Source: Bacteroidota bacterium (GTDB taxonomy: Bacteria > Bacteroidota > Bacteroidia > 2-12-FULL-35-15). From it: a DNA stretch of 64,000 bases. The stretch is from NCBI GenBank assembly GCA_947504725.1, contig CANNHN010000002.1:124001-188000 (forward strand). The letters run 5' to 3'. Positions within the stretch are counted from its first letter, which is position 1. Every line of letters begins with the position of its first letter. Position numbers and translations under genes: made by a program. Below are positions 1 through 8,243 of the stretch, piece by piece. The notes under the pieces are model-generated. The model had not been told where the DNA came from and did no database searches. It saw nothing but the letters and a program-made list of their open reading frames with translations.

Positions 1-725
1 CAATGAGTAAAGGCTTAATGGAATGGCTAAAAGCTGCAAATCCGGATATTCTATGTGTGCAGGAGCTCAAAGCAGAGCCGGGACAGCTGGATTTAACAGT
101 TTTTGAAGCCGCTGGTTACCATCATTATTGGTATCCAGCACAAAAAAAAGGGTATAGCGGTGTGGCAATTTTCACAAAAAAGCAACCCAATCATGTAGAA
201 TATGGCTGTGGTATTGCTGAATACGATTTTGAAGGACGAGTAATACGTGCAGATTTTGGAGATGTTTCTATCATGAGCGTTTACCATCCGAGCGGCAGCA
301 GCGGGGAGGATAGACAAGCATTTAAAATAAAATGGTTATCCGATTTTCAAAAATACATTGATAAATTAAAGAACGAACGTCCAAAACTCATTATTTGCGG
401 TGATTATAATATCTGTCACCAACCAATCGACATTCACAATCCGAAGAGCAACGCTAAAAGCAGCGGATTTCTGCCCGAGGAACGCGAATGGATTGACAAC
501 TTCATGAAAAAAGGGTTTATTGATAGCTTTCGGCATTTTAACAAAGAGCCACACAACTACAGTTGGTGGAGCTTTAGGTTCAATTCTAGAGCAAAAAACT
601 TGGGTTGGCGCATCGATTATAACTTGGTAAGCAGCAATTTGGAATCAAAAATGCTAAGAGCGGCTATCTTAGCAGAAGCGAAGCACTCCGACCACTGTCC
701 AGTTGTTTTAGAGATTGACTTATAG
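1..725 (+). CDS. xth: Exodeoxyribonuclease III, 5'-truncated by the window edge
   Basis: Mg-dependent AP endonuclease / 3'-5' exonuclease of the ExoIII (EEP) family, acting in base-excision repair. Counting from the ATG at 3, visible motifs are VQELK (catalytic Glu 21), GVAIFTKK, GDYN (Asp 134 and Asn 136), WRIDYNLVS and the C-terminal SDHCP active-site His motif. That ATG is internal: family members start about 13-15 residues earlier with a beta-strand and NGIRAA-like sequence, and the two bases before it fit the end of a preceding Ala codon, so the true start lies outside the window. The YHPSG segment replaces the more usual Y-x-P-N/S-G form. The reading frame closes normally with TAG at 723-725. 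No clear terminator follows before the next promoter-like element. Confidence 0.93.
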   Translation, partial: MSKGLMEWLKAANPDILCVQELKAEPGQLDLTVFEAAGYHHYWYPAQKKGYSGVAIFTKKQPNHVEYGCGIAEYDFEGRVIRADFGDVSIMSVYHPSGSSGEDRQAFKIKWLSDFQKYIDKLKNERPKLIICGDYNICHQPIDIHNPKSNAKSSGFLPEEREWIDNFMKKGFIDSFRHFNKEPHNYSWWSFRFNSRAKNLGWRIDYNLVSSNLESKMLRAAILAEAKHSDHCPVVLEIDL

Positions 726-804
726 AAAACCGCCATTCGTCATGACTTATTTGGTTTTTGAGCTAAAACTTTCTCAATTCATTATGAAATTTGCATAATA
801 TATA

Positions 805-812
805 TATATTTG
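805..812 (+). promoter_or_regulatory. Promoter -7 element for the peptide-binding lipoprotein gene
   Basis: TATATTTG matches the Bacteroidota -7 consensus TAnnTTTG and lies 33 bases before the ATG at 846. A TTTG at 790-793 is too close (11 bases) to be an ideal -33 box, so only the -7 element is convincing. Confidence 0.5.
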
Positions 813-845
813 TGCCTTAGAAAATCAATTATCTAAATATCTGAT

Positions 846-2597
846 ATGAAAAAAATTATTTACTCGTTATTTATTGCAGGATTATTTGCTTCTTGCGGTG
901 ATGGAACTACTACAACAGGCGGTTCTCGCGAAGCTAAAGGTGGCGTTTTTTACGGAAGCGTTTTTAAAATGAACGAAGTGGAAGATTTCCGCAATCTTTA
1001 CCCTTTAAATATAACTGAAGTTACCTCTCATCGTATTGCTAATCAAGTATACGAAGGGCTTGTTAAGCTTTCACAAAGCGATTTAACTATTATTCCTGCT
1101 TTAGCAGAAAAATGGGAGAAAAATGCTGATGCAAGTCAGTGGACATTCCACCTACGTAAAGGTGTTAAATTTCACGATGAGCCTTGCTTTGCTGATGGAA
1201 AAGGACGCGAAGTAACTGCACAAGATTTTATTTATTGTTTCGAAAAACTTTGTTCTTCCAGCCCAGAAAACCAACAGTTTGGTAATACTTTCAAAGATCG
1301 TGTAGTTGGTGCTAACGAATATTTCCAATCAACGGTTGATAAAAAGCCTCTAGCTACTGGTGTTGCAGGGATAAAAGCAATTGACGATTACACAATTCAA
1401 ATTAACTTATTACACCCGTTTGCAGGATTCCTTAACATCTTAAGTACTCCTGGATGCTGGCTTTATCCGAAAGAAGCTTACGAAAAATATGGAGTGGATA
1501 TGCGAGTAAAATGTGTTGGTACTGGCCCTTTCCAAGTAAAAAGTATTAAAGAAGGAGAAGCTGTTATTTTAGAGCGCAACCCAAACTATTGGAATGTGGA
1601 TGAGCATGGTAACCAATTGCCTTACTTAGATGCTGTAAAATACACATTTATTAAAGAAAAAAAATCAGAATTGTTAGAATTTAAGAGAGGTAATCTGGAT
1701 ATGATTTTCCGTTTACCGATTGAAATGATTCCAGATATCTTAGGAGAACTTGGCAGTGCTAAAGAAGGAAATGCTCCTTTCGAAATGCAAGTTGTACCAG
1801 CTATGAGTACATTCTACTATGGTTTCCAGCACCAAAGCAATATCTTCGATAAAAAAGATGTTCGTTTAGCATTCAACTATTCTATTGATCGTGAAAAAAT
1901 TGTGAACTATACTTTGCAAGGTGAAGGCGTACCGGGAAATTACGGTATTGTTCCTCCAAGCTTTAAGTCTTACGATTCTAAATCATTAAAAGGATATAAT
2001 TTTGATGTTGATAAAGCACGTAAATATTTAGCTTCTGCAGGTTACCCTGATGGAAAAGGATTCCCGAAATTAACGCTACAAATTAACAGTGGTGGTGGCG
2101 ATAGAAATATCCAAACTGCTGAGGTTATTCAAAAAATGTTGAAAGAGAATTTAAATATTGATGTTGAAATCAACGTTATGCCTTTCGCTGAACACTTAGA
2201 AAGTTTAGAAACAGGAAAAGCACAATTCTGGAGATCAGGATGGACTGCTGATTACCCAGATCCTGAAACATTCTTAACATTGTTATACAGCAAGCACATT
2301 CCTGCTAACTTAAGCGACAAATCTTTCTTGAACTCTGTTCGTTACAAGAGCGTAAGATTCGATTCATTGTTCTCAGCAGCTATGCAAGAAGTAGATGATG
2401 CTAAACGTTTCAATTTATATTTACAAGCAGATCAACAAGCGATTGATGATGGTGCTATCATGCCAATTTTCTATGATGAAAACTATCGTTTAGTTCAAAT
2501 GAACGTTCGTAATTTCCCAGCAAACGCAATGGAATACCGCGATATGTCTCGTGTTTACATCGAACCGAAAGAAGAAAAAGCAGAAGCTAAAAAATAA
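846..2597 (+). CDS. ABC transporter substrate-binding lipoprotein, family 5 (peptide/oligopeptide)
   Basis: 583-residue extracytoplasmic solute-binding protein of the OppA/DppA-like family 5, which captures peptides or related solutes for an ABC importer. The N-terminus is a lipoprotein signal ending in FASC (Cys 17), so the protein is probably membrane-anchored. The body has the family features: an NQVYEGLVKL segment, the WTFHLRKGVKFHD segment, PLLHPFAGFL-like and GTGPFQVKSI segments, and the C-terminal DGAIMPIFYDENY region. Length is at the long end of the usual 520-600 range. No permease or ATPase genes are adjacent, so the importer partners must be elsewhere; orphan family 5 binding proteins are common. 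It is a single transcription unit ending in a strong hairpin terminator. Substrate cannot be told from sequence. Confidence 0.88.
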   Translation: MKKIIYSLFIAGLFASCGDGTTTTGGSREAKGGVFYGSVFKMNEVEDFRNLYPLNITEVTSHRIANQVYEGLVKLSQSDLTIIPALAEKWEKNADASQWTFHLRKGVKFHDEPCFADGKGREVTAQDFIYCFEKLCSSSPENQQFGNTFKDRVVGANEYFQSTVDKKPLATGVAGIKAIDDYTIQINLLHPFAGFLNILSTPGCWLYPKEAYEKYGVDMRVKCVGTGPFQVKSIKEGEAVILERNPNYWNVDEHGNQLPYLDAVKYTFIKEKKSELLEFKRGNLDMIFRLPIEMIPDILGELGSAKEGNAPFEMQVVPAMSTFYYGFQHQSNIFDKKDVRLAFNYSIDREKIVNYTLQGEGVPGNYGIVPPSFKSYDSKSLKGYNFDVDKARKYLASAGYPDGKGFPKLTLQINSGGGDRNIQTAEVIQKMLKENLNIDVEINVMPFAEHLESLETGKAQFWRSGWTADYPDPETFLTLLYSKHIPANLSDKSFLNSVRYKSVRFDSLFSAAMQEVDDAKRFNLYLQADQQAIDDGAIMPIFYDENYRLVQMNVRNFPANAMEYRDMSRVYIEPKEEKAEAKK

Positions 2598-2614
2598 TAT
2601 CGAATACATATTAC

Positions 2615-2649
2615 AAAAAGCCGCTCCGATAATCTGGAGCGGCTTTTTT
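2615..2649 (+). terminator. Rho-independent terminator after the peptide-binding protein gene
   Basis: Perfect 13-bp stem: AAAAAGCCGCTCC (2615-2627) pairs with GGAGCGGCTTTTT (2636-2648) around an 8-base loop, and a T-run follows. It starts 17 bases after the stop codon. Confidence 0.93.
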
Positions 2650-2740
2650 ATTTTTGTTCTGTCAGAATTATTAACAAATACATCCCCATTTTATGTGGAT
2701 AAACAATCTGCGAAAAAGTATTACTTCCCTCTATTATCAA

Positions 2741-2748
2741 TAATTTTG
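2741..2748 (+). promoter_or_regulatory. Promoter -7 element for the OmpA-type gene
   Basis: TAATTTTG matches TAnnTTTG. It gives a leader of roughly 65 bases before the ATG at 2820. No good -33 box is visible at the expected distance. Confidence 0.42.
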
Positions 2749-2819
2749 TATATGTAATTTTAAACCCAACTCAAATGAAATACGAAGTATTCACAAATAC
2801 CTTAAAAAATAAAAACAAT

Positions 2820-3830
2820 ATGCGTAAAATTTCATTCAAATATCTTTTAATTATTGCGCTTACTACTGGAATGTTTTCTTGTGTTCCTCAACGAAAACTA
2901 GAAGAAGAACAAGCAAAAAGAGAACTCTCAGAAAAAGAACTTGCTGCTTTGAAAACAAGCGCAATGGATTGTGACACTAAGCTAAAAGAAGCCACCAAAC
3001 AAATGGCTGACGATACGAAAGTTATTACTGGTCTTCAAAAAGATACATCTATCATTGGTACGAGCTATAGAAGTCTTACATCTAAATACGACAAGCTAAA
3101 TCAAATAAACGAACAGTTGTTAGACAAATACAACCGTTTGTTAGAAGGCAACTTGGCTGATACCAAAAAGATTGCTGGCGAATTACAAATGACCCAAGAA
3201 CAGCTTTTGAAAAAACAAGATGAATTAAAACTGTTGGAAGCTCAGCTGAACGCACAAAAGAAGAGCCTGGATGAATTAACTGCTGAATTAAAAAAACGTG
3301 AAGCACGTGTTGCAGAATTAGAAGACATCTTGAAAAAGAAAGATGAAGCTGCAAATGAATTGAGAAAAAAACTATCGGATGCGCTATTAGGCTTTGAAGG
3401 CAAGGGGTTGACAATTACTCAGAAAAACGGGAAAGTATATGTTTCGATGGACGAAAGTTTATTGTTTGCTTCTGGAAGCACAACAGTTGAAGCAAAAGGA
3501 GTAGATGCATTAAAAAAAGTAGCAAAAGTATTAGAACAAAATACGGATATCAATGTAATGATTGAAGGACATACGGATGATGTTCCAATGGTTGGGAAAG
3601 GCGAAATCAAAGACAACTGGGATTTAAGTGTTATCCGTGCTACATCCATTGTAAAAATTATTACGAAAAATAGTTCTGTTGATCCAAAACGATTAACTGC
3701 ATCAGGACGCGGAGAGTACTTCCCTATCGATCCTGCTAAAACAAGTGATGCTCGCAAAAAAAATCGCAGAACCGAAATTATTTTAACTCCTAAATTAGAT
3801 GAGTTGTTAAAAGTTTTAGAAACAAATTAA
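2820..3830 (+). CDS. OmpA-family peptidoglycan-binding lipoprotein with coiled coil
   Basis: About 336 residues. The ATG at 2820 is preferred over an in-frame ATG at 2775 because it places a lipoprotein signal at the N-terminus, ending in MFSC and followed by VPQRK. A long charged coiled coil (about residues 25-185) follows. The C-terminal OmpA/MotB-like domain (about 205-325) contains LLFASGS, the IEGHTDD motif and NWDLSVIRA, ending with the NRRTEI segment that normally carries the diaminopimelate-contacting Arg. The likely role is non-covalent anchoring of the cell envelope to peptidoglycan, with the coiled coil spanning the periplasm. Bacteroidota have many such OmpA lipoproteins, and which pathway this one serves cannot be told. 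An A/T-rich hairpin follows the stop. Confidence 0.87.
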   Translation: MRKISFKYLLIIALTTGMFSCVPQRKLEEEQAKRELSEKELAALKTSAMDCDTKLKEATKQMADDTKVITGLQKDTSIIGTSYRSLTSKYDKLNQINEQLLDKYNRLLEGNLADTKKIAGELQMTQEQLLKKQDELKLLEAQLNAQKKSLDELTAELKKREARVAELEDILKKKDEAANELRKKLSDALLGFEGKGLTITQKNGKVYVSMDESLLFASGSTTVEAKGVDALKKVAKVLEQNTDINVMIEGHTDDVPMVGKGEIKDNWDLSVIRATSIVKIITKNSSVDPKRLTASGRGEYFPIDPAKTSDARKKNRRTEIILTPKLDELLKVLETN

Positions 3831-3841
3831 TTTATAACATT

Positions 3842-3893
3842 GAAAAAAAGAAAAAAAGAAAATTGATCGCCTCAGTTTTCTTTTTTCTTTTTG
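3842..3893 (+). terminator. A-rich/T-rich imperfect hairpin, possible terminator
   Basis: A purine tract of A-runs separated by single Gs (about 3842-3862) is the imperfect reverse complement of the T/C tract at about 3875-3892, with one bulged A. The loop is about 12 bases. It lies 11 bases after the OmpA-type gene and ends in T-runs. The pairing is weak because it is almost all A-T. Confidence 0.45.
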
Positions 3894-3953
3894 AAGGAAT
3901 ATGTAACATTTCCGCATTTTTGCGTTATATTAAATCAGACTAGTAAAAATAAT

Positions 3954-5750
3954 ATGAAGAACTTAGTTTTTTGCCTCACAGTCCTTTTACTTGTAAACGC
4001 TTCGTTTGCACAAGAACCTAGTGTCGAATTTTGGGATGTTGCACAAACAAAGAAAAAAAGTGAGCAACAACTTAAAGACGGAATGCAGGACGGAAAATAT
4101 ACGGCTTGGTACGAAAACGGAGACATTGCAAAACAAGGTCTGTTTTCAAAAGGAAAAGCAAACGGAAAATTTATACTTTACTATCCAGGTAAAAAACAAA
4201 AAGCAGAAGAAAATTACATTCTCGGAAAAAAGCATGGTGCCTGGAAATACTGGTATATCAATGGAAACAAAGCACAGGAAACTTTTTTTAAAGAAGACAG
4301 ACCTGATAGTACTTGGACAGGGTGGCACGAATCAGGAAAAATAAAAAGCACTGAAATTTATTTCGCTGGAAAAAAAGAAGGTATCTGGATTTACTATTAT
4401 GAAAATGGACAAAAAGAAAGCGAAGGAAATTTTAAAAATAATTTTGCAGAAGGAAGTTATACGGGTTGGTACTCCAATGGTAACAAGCAAAAGGAAGGAC
4501 AATACAAAATCGATTTGCAAACTGGCTTATGGAAAGAATATTTTAGAAGCGGAAAACCAAAACAAGAATTACAATACGAAAAGGACGAAGTATTACTAAT
4601 GAACCTCTGGTTTGAAACAGGAGAACAGCCAATCAAAAATGGGAATGGAAAATTCACCATGGCTTACGATACCGGAAAAAAGAAAGGCGAAGGAAATTAC
4701 AAAGACGGCCGAATGGATGGAGAGTGGTTGTTTTACTTGCCTTCGGGAGAAAAAGATTTTAAAGTAAATTATATAAAAGGTAAGAAAAATGGAATTTGCA
4801 CCAACTGGTTCATCAACGGAACAGTGAAAAGCGAGGGGCCGTTTGTAAATGATAAAAAGAACGGCTATTGGAAATTTTTTAACGTGAACGGAAAAATTCA
4901 GATAGAAGGAACTCTTACTGATAACCTTAGAACAGGAAAATGGATGTATTGGTATAATAATGGAACAAAAGAAACAGAAGGATATTACAAAAATGATTTG
5001 ATGGATAGTCTTTGGACTTACTATTATAATGATGGAAATAAGTGGAAGGAAGGGCATTACTCTGAAAATTTAAAGACTAAACTGTGGATCACTTGGTATG
5101 AGAGCGGACAAAAATTAGAAGAAGGGAATTTCATTGCAGGCAAAGAAGAAGGAACTTGGTATTCCTGGTTCGACAATGGAGTAATGAAGAATGAAGGAAA
5201 TTTTAAACAAGGTAAAATGGATGGAAGCTGGAAGGCTTGGTTTCCTAACAAAAGTCCTAATTACGAAGGGTTTTACTCCACCGAGGAACGGCAAATAACT
5301 TTGAAATACACGTATAAAGACAAAGCAAAAAGAGATTCCGTTACTTGTAAATCAGGCAATTGGAAATATTATTATGATAACGGCAAAGTAAAAGAAGAAG
5401 GGCCTTACAAATCAGGGGAAAAGGAAGGTCATTGGGTTTTTTGGACTTCCTTTGGATTTAAAGACATGGAAGGAGATTACAAAGAAGAAAAACAAAATGG
5501 CTTGTGGACCTACTATTATGAAACAGGAGTGAAATCGATGGAACAGACCTTTAAGGACGGGAAATTAAGTGGAGATTGCAGTTCATGGTATGAAGACGCC
5601 AAATTAAAAAGCACCACTTCGTATACCTTAGTTAAAGACAGCAAAAAGTTACGTGTAGAAAGCAAACCCAATGGAAAATGGACCTATTATGATAAAAATG
5701 GGAACATTATGATGGAAACGACCTATAAAAAAGGAGAAAAAGTTAATTAA
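3954..5750 (+). CDS. Secreted MORN-repeat protein (YwqK-like repeats)
   Basis: 598 residues starting at ATG 3954. An earlier in-frame ATG at 3891 would add a non-signal extension, while 3954 gives a clean signal peptide ending FAQ. The mature protein is almost entirely about 22 tandem repeats of roughly 23 residues of the kind G-x-W-x-x-Y-Y-x-N-G-x-x-x-x-E-G-x-Y-K-x-G, the MORN variant found in YwqK-family proteins. Near residues 205-220 and 435-455 the repeats are degenerate. The last segments are KPNGKWTYYDKNG and METTYKKGEK. Such repeats form extended beta-hairpin arrays. Function is not known, and the family's antitoxin label comes from distant relatives: no toxin gene is adjacent. The next gene is convergent, with only 2 bases between the stops. 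Confidence 0.85.
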   Translation: MKNLVFCLTVLLLVNASFAQEPSVEFWDVAQTKKKSEQQLKDGMQDGKYTAWYENGDIAKQGLFSKGKANGKFILYYPGKKQKAEENYILGKKHGAWKYWYINGNKAQETFFKEDRPDSTWTGWHESGKIKSTEIYFAGKKEGIWIYYYENGQKESEGNFKNNFAEGSYTGWYSNGNKQKEGQYKIDLQTGLWKEYFRSGKPKQELQYEKDEVLLMNLWFETGEQPIKNGNGKFTMAYDTGKKKGEGNYKDGRMDGEWLFYLPSGEKDFKVNYIKGKKNGICTNWFINGTVKSEGPFVNDKKNGYWKFFNVNGKIQIEGTLTDNLRTGKWMYWYNNGTKETEGYYKNDLMDSLWTYYYNDGNKWKEGHYSENLKTKLWITWYESGQKLEEGNFIAGKEEGTWYSWFDNGVMKNEGNFKQGKMDGSWKAWFPNKSPNYEGFYSTEERQITLKYTYKDKAKRDSVTCKSGNWKYYYDNGKVKEEGPYKSGEKEGHWVFWTSFGFKDMEGDYKEEKQNGLWTYYYETGVKSMEQTFKDGKLSGDCSSWYEDAKLKSTTSYTLVKDSKKLRVESKPNGKWTYYDKNGNIMMETTYKKGEKVN

Positions 5751-5752
5751 TA

Positions 5753-6154
5753 TTACCTTCTTGGATGATGGTGATGTCCTTTGTTTTTCATGTTTTGTGC
5801 ACGAATTGCTCTCACTTCATCTTCTTTACGTCTGCGTTTTTTAGCCAAAACAGTTGTAAACCAAGCAATTCCGATTACAACAGAAAAACCTAATCCCATG
5901 TAAATGTAACTCATGATTTCCTCATGACGAATTCTTTCAAGTTCCTTTGCACTGTTAGCCAAATTTTTTGAAATATTTGCTAGTGAAGGACCAGAATCGT
6001 CAGCTGCTGATATACTTGCGGTATCTGTAATAATGGAGTCGGTTTGTGCAGCAATACGTTGCAAGTTGGCTACAACAAAGAAAACCGTCAATGTAAAAGA
6101 CTTTAAAGCCCCTCCCAAAATTGCATTTTTTTGTATTTTTTGTATGAATTCCAT
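5753..6154 (-). CDS. Small membrane protein with signal peptide and one C-terminal TM helix
   Basis: 133 residues, family not recognised. The N-terminus resembles a signal peptide ending AAQ at about residue 37. A Ser/Ala-rich, probably extracytoplasmic stretch follows, then a membrane helix at about 82-104 and a basic cytosolic tail starting KKRRRKEDE and ending in HHHH-PRR. The predicted topology is a small single-span inner-membrane protein. It converges on the MORN gene and diverges from rimP. A CAAAAATA at 6208-6215 (minus-strand TATTTTTG) is a possible -7 element. Composition and signal features support a real gene; no function is assigned. Confidence 0.7.
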   Translation of the reverse strand: MEFIQKIQKNAILGGALKSFTLTVFFVVANLQRIAAQTDSIITDTASISAADDSGPSLANISKNLANSAKELERIRHEEIMSYIYMGLGFSVVIGIAWFTTVLAKKRRRKEDEVRAIRAQNMKNKGHHHHPRR

Positions 6155-6323
6155 GATATTAATTTTAAAATGTATGCGAATTTTTTATTCTGGAGTAGGT
6201 TATACGGCAAAAATAGTTAAAAAACAATACGTTTTGTACATGTTAGACGTAAATTTATCACGATAGGTTGCTAGAAAAGCACTATTTGACGAAAATTTGT
6301 TAACATAGACTACGTGAAAAAAT

Positions 6324-6354
6324 TTGCAAATAAGAAAGAATGATGTATATTTGC
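6324..6354 (+). promoter_or_regulatory. Bacteroidota-type promoter of the rimP-nusA-infB cluster
   Basis: -33 box TTTG at 6324-6327 and -7 element TATATTTG at 6347-6354, separated by 19 bases. This is the best-formed promoter in the window. The start site would fall near 6360, giving a leader of about 60 bases that contains the hairpin at 6374-6409. Confidence 0.75.
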
Positions 6355-6373
6355 ATCGCTAAAACAGAATAAT

Positions 6374-6409
6374 AATAGAAAGAGGGGACAAAAGTCCCCT
6401 CTTTCTATT
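6374..6409 (+). promoter_or_regulatory. Perfect 16-bp leader hairpin just before rimP
   Basis: AATAGAAAGAGGGGAC (6374-6389) and GTCCCCTCTTTCTATT (6394-6409) are exact reverse complements around a 4-base AAAA loop. The hairpin ends 12 bases before the rimP ATG, inside the predicted leader. It lacks a downstream T-run, so it is unlikely to be a simple terminator. It may be a translational or attenuation control site of the operon, an RNA-stability element, or a protein-binding site. Confidence 0.7.
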
Positions 6410-6421
6410 CATATAATCGAT

Positions 6422-6886
6422 ATGATTTCGGTAGATAAAATACAAAAAATTGCAGAAGAAAAACTGGCTGAAAGCACTAATTTTATTGTTGATATCGCAG
6501 TAAAATCAGGGAATAAGATTATCGTTCTTTTAGATAACGACAATGGTGTTTCTATAGGTGATTGTGTGGCGATGAGCCGTCATATTGAAGCTAGTTTAGA
6601 TAGAGAAGCGGATGATTTTGAATTGAATGTTATGTCTCCAGGACTATCAGAACCTTTTAAAATTTTACGCCAATATCAAAAAAACATTGGAAAACAGGTT
6701 GATATCGTTACCAAAGAAGGCAAAAAACTAAGTGGCAAACTATTGAAAGCTAACAACTTAGGGGTAGAAGTAGAAAGCAAATCAAAAGAACGCGTAGAAG
6801 GTAAAAAAGGAAAACAATTAATTATCAATAATATCAATTTAACATTTAATCAAATCAAAGAAACTAAAATTGTAATATCATTTTAA
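6422..6886 (+). CDS. rimP: Ribosome maturation factor RimP
   Basis: 154 residues, the normal length for this cytosolic factor needed for 30S subunit maturation. It has the N-terminal alpha/beta domain with the region around SIGDCVAMSRHIEASLD, the LNVMSPGLSEPFK motif that marks RimP (usually V-S-S-P-G-x-x-R/E-P-L), and a C-terminal SH3-like barrel ending NQIKETKIVISF. Gene order rimP-nusA-infB is the widely conserved arrangement. nusA starts 12 bases after its stop, so the two are almost certainly cotranscribed from the promoter at 6324-6354. Confidence 0.95.
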   Translation: MISVDKIQKIAEEKLAESTNFIVDIAVKSGNKIIVLLDNDNGVSIGDCVAMSRHIEASLDREADDFELNVMSPGLSEPFKILRQYQKNIGKQVDIVTKEGKKLSGKLLKANNLGVEVESKSKERVEGKKGKQLIINNINLTFNQIKETKIVISF

Positions 6887-6898
6887 TTATTCAAAACA

Positions 6899-8149
6899 AT
6901 GGAAAGTATTAATCTAATTGAATCGTTCTCAGAATTCAAAGAAGTAAAAAACATCGACAGAGCAACTTTAATGAGCATCATTGAAGATGTATTTCGTAGC
7001 ATGCTATTAAAAAAATATGGCTCAGATGAAAATTTCGATATTATTGTTAACCCAGATCGTGGAGACATCGAAATTTGGCATAACCGCGAAGTTGTTGATG
7101 ATGAATTTGCAGATGATAGTTTTGATTATGATGAAGCAAAGCACATCAGCTTAGCCGAAGCTAAAAAAATTGATACTGACCTTGAATTAGGAGAAGAAGT
7201 TGTAACTCCAGTTAAACTAGAACACTTTGGAAGACGCGCTGTATTGGCTGTTAGACAAAATTTAGTTTCTAAAATTTTAGAATTAGAAAAAGATAGTTTG
7301 TACAAAAAGTATAAAGAAAGAGTTGGCGAAATTATGACCGGAGAAGTTTATCAAATCTGGAAAAAAGAATTGCTTATTCTAGATGAAGATGGAAACGAAT
7401 TGTTGTTGCCTAAAACAGAACAAATTCCTTCCGATTTCTTCAAAAAAGGTGACACATTAAAGGCTGTCGTTCAACGCGTAGATATGAAAAACAATTCTCC
7501 AATAATTGTTCTTTCTCGTACATCACCTGCTTTTCTTGAGCGTTTATTTGAATTGGAAGTTCCAGAAGTTTTTGATGGTTTAATTACAATCAAAAAAATT
7601 GTTCGTGAGCCAGGTGAAAGAGCAAAGGTAGCTGTTGAATCGTATGATGATAGAATTGATCCAGTTGGGGCATGTGTTGGGATGAAAGGATCACGTATTC
7701 ATGGTATCGTTCGTGAATTACGCAACGAAAACATTGACGTAATTAACTTTACAAGCAACCCTTCTTTGTTTATTACTCGTGCTTTAAGTCCTGCTAAAAT
7801 CACGTCCGTAAAAATTGACGAAGAAACAAAACGTGCTGAAGTGTTTTTAAAACCTGATCAAGTTTCTTTGGCAATCGGGAAAGGCGGTCACAACATAAAA
7901 TTAGCTGGTAAATTAACTGGATATGAAATTGACGTTTATCGTGATACAGATATCGACTTAGAGGATGTGGATTTAGAAGAATTCTCAGACGAAATTGAAA
8001 GCTGGATTATTGATGAATTAAAAAATATTGGTTGCGATACTGCAAAAAGTGTTTTGGAATTATCTACTGAAGAATTGGTTAAACGTACCGACTTAGAAGA
8101 AGAAACAGTAACAGAAGTAAAAGCAATTTTACAATCTGAGTTTGAATAA
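6899..8149 (+). CDS. nusA: Transcription termination/antitermination factor NusA
   Basis: 416 residues. It binds RNA polymerase and modulates pausing, termination and antitermination. Domains in order: an N-terminal RNAP-binding domain (about 1-130, including IIVNPDRGDIEIWH), S1 domain (about 135-205, GEIMTGEVYQI to PIIVLSR), KH1 (about 235-300, with GMKGSRIHGIVRELRNENIDV) and KH2 (about 305-365, with AIGKGGHNIKLAGKLTGYEIDVY). A short acidic tail with helix-hairpin-helix-like sequence follows (about 375-416). The duplicated acidic repeats of the E. coli protein are absent, as is usual outside Proteobacteria. It is the second gene of the rimP-nusA-infB cluster. Confidence 0.96.
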   Translation: MESINLIESFSEFKEVKNIDRATLMSIIEDVFRSMLLKKYGSDENFDIIVNPDRGDIEIWHNREVVDDEFADDSFDYDEAKHISLAEAKKIDTDLELGEEVVTPVKLEHFGRRAVLAVRQNLVSKILELEKDSLYKKYKERVGEIMTGEVYQIWKKELLILDEDGNELLLPKTEQIPSDFFKKGDTLKAVVQRVDMKNNSPIIVLSRTSPAFLERLFELEVPEVFDGLITIKKIVREPGERAKVAVESYDDRIDPVGACVGMKGSRIHGIVRELRNENIDVINFTSNPSLFITRALSPAKITSVKIDEETKRAEVFLKPDQVSLAIGKGGHNIKLAGKLTGYEIDVYRDTDIDLEDVDLEEFSDEIESWIIDELKNIGCDTAKSVLELSTEELVKRTDLEEETVTEVKAILQSEFE

Positions 8150-8150
8150 C

Positions 8151-8223
8151 CTACGAAATACGAATAGCGAATTACGAATGAAACACATCGTATTCGTAAT
8201 TCGTGAAAATTCGTAATTCGTAG
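8151..8223. repeat. Nested inverted repeat between nusA and infB
   Basis: The outer arms are 8151-8165 (CTACGAAATACGAAT) and 8209-8223, complementary except for one base. The inner arms are CGAATTACGAAT at 8168-8179 and ATTCGTAATTCG at 8192-8203, a perfect 12-bp match. The inner right arm sequence is repeated exactly at 8209-8220, so two alternative pairings are possible. The element starts one base after the nusA stop and ends 20 bases before infB. Confidence 0.85.
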
Positions 8224-8243
8224 TAAATTTTTTAAAAAAGTAT

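Noticed and set aside
4596-5057. Minus-strand open frame of 153 codons inside the MORN gene.
   Set aside because: It overlaps the repeat-coding region entirely and its sequence is low in complexity. It has no start signal or neighbours.
3954-5750. Tandem repeats in DNA that might suggest a CRISPR or other array.
   Set aside because: They encode protein repeats in one open frame and vary at third codon positions. There are no unique spacers between identical repeats.
3954-5750. Toxin-antitoxin system, since such MORN proteins are often labelled YwqK-family antitoxin.
   Set aside because: The protein is exported and there is no toxin gene on either side. The label comes from distant relatives.
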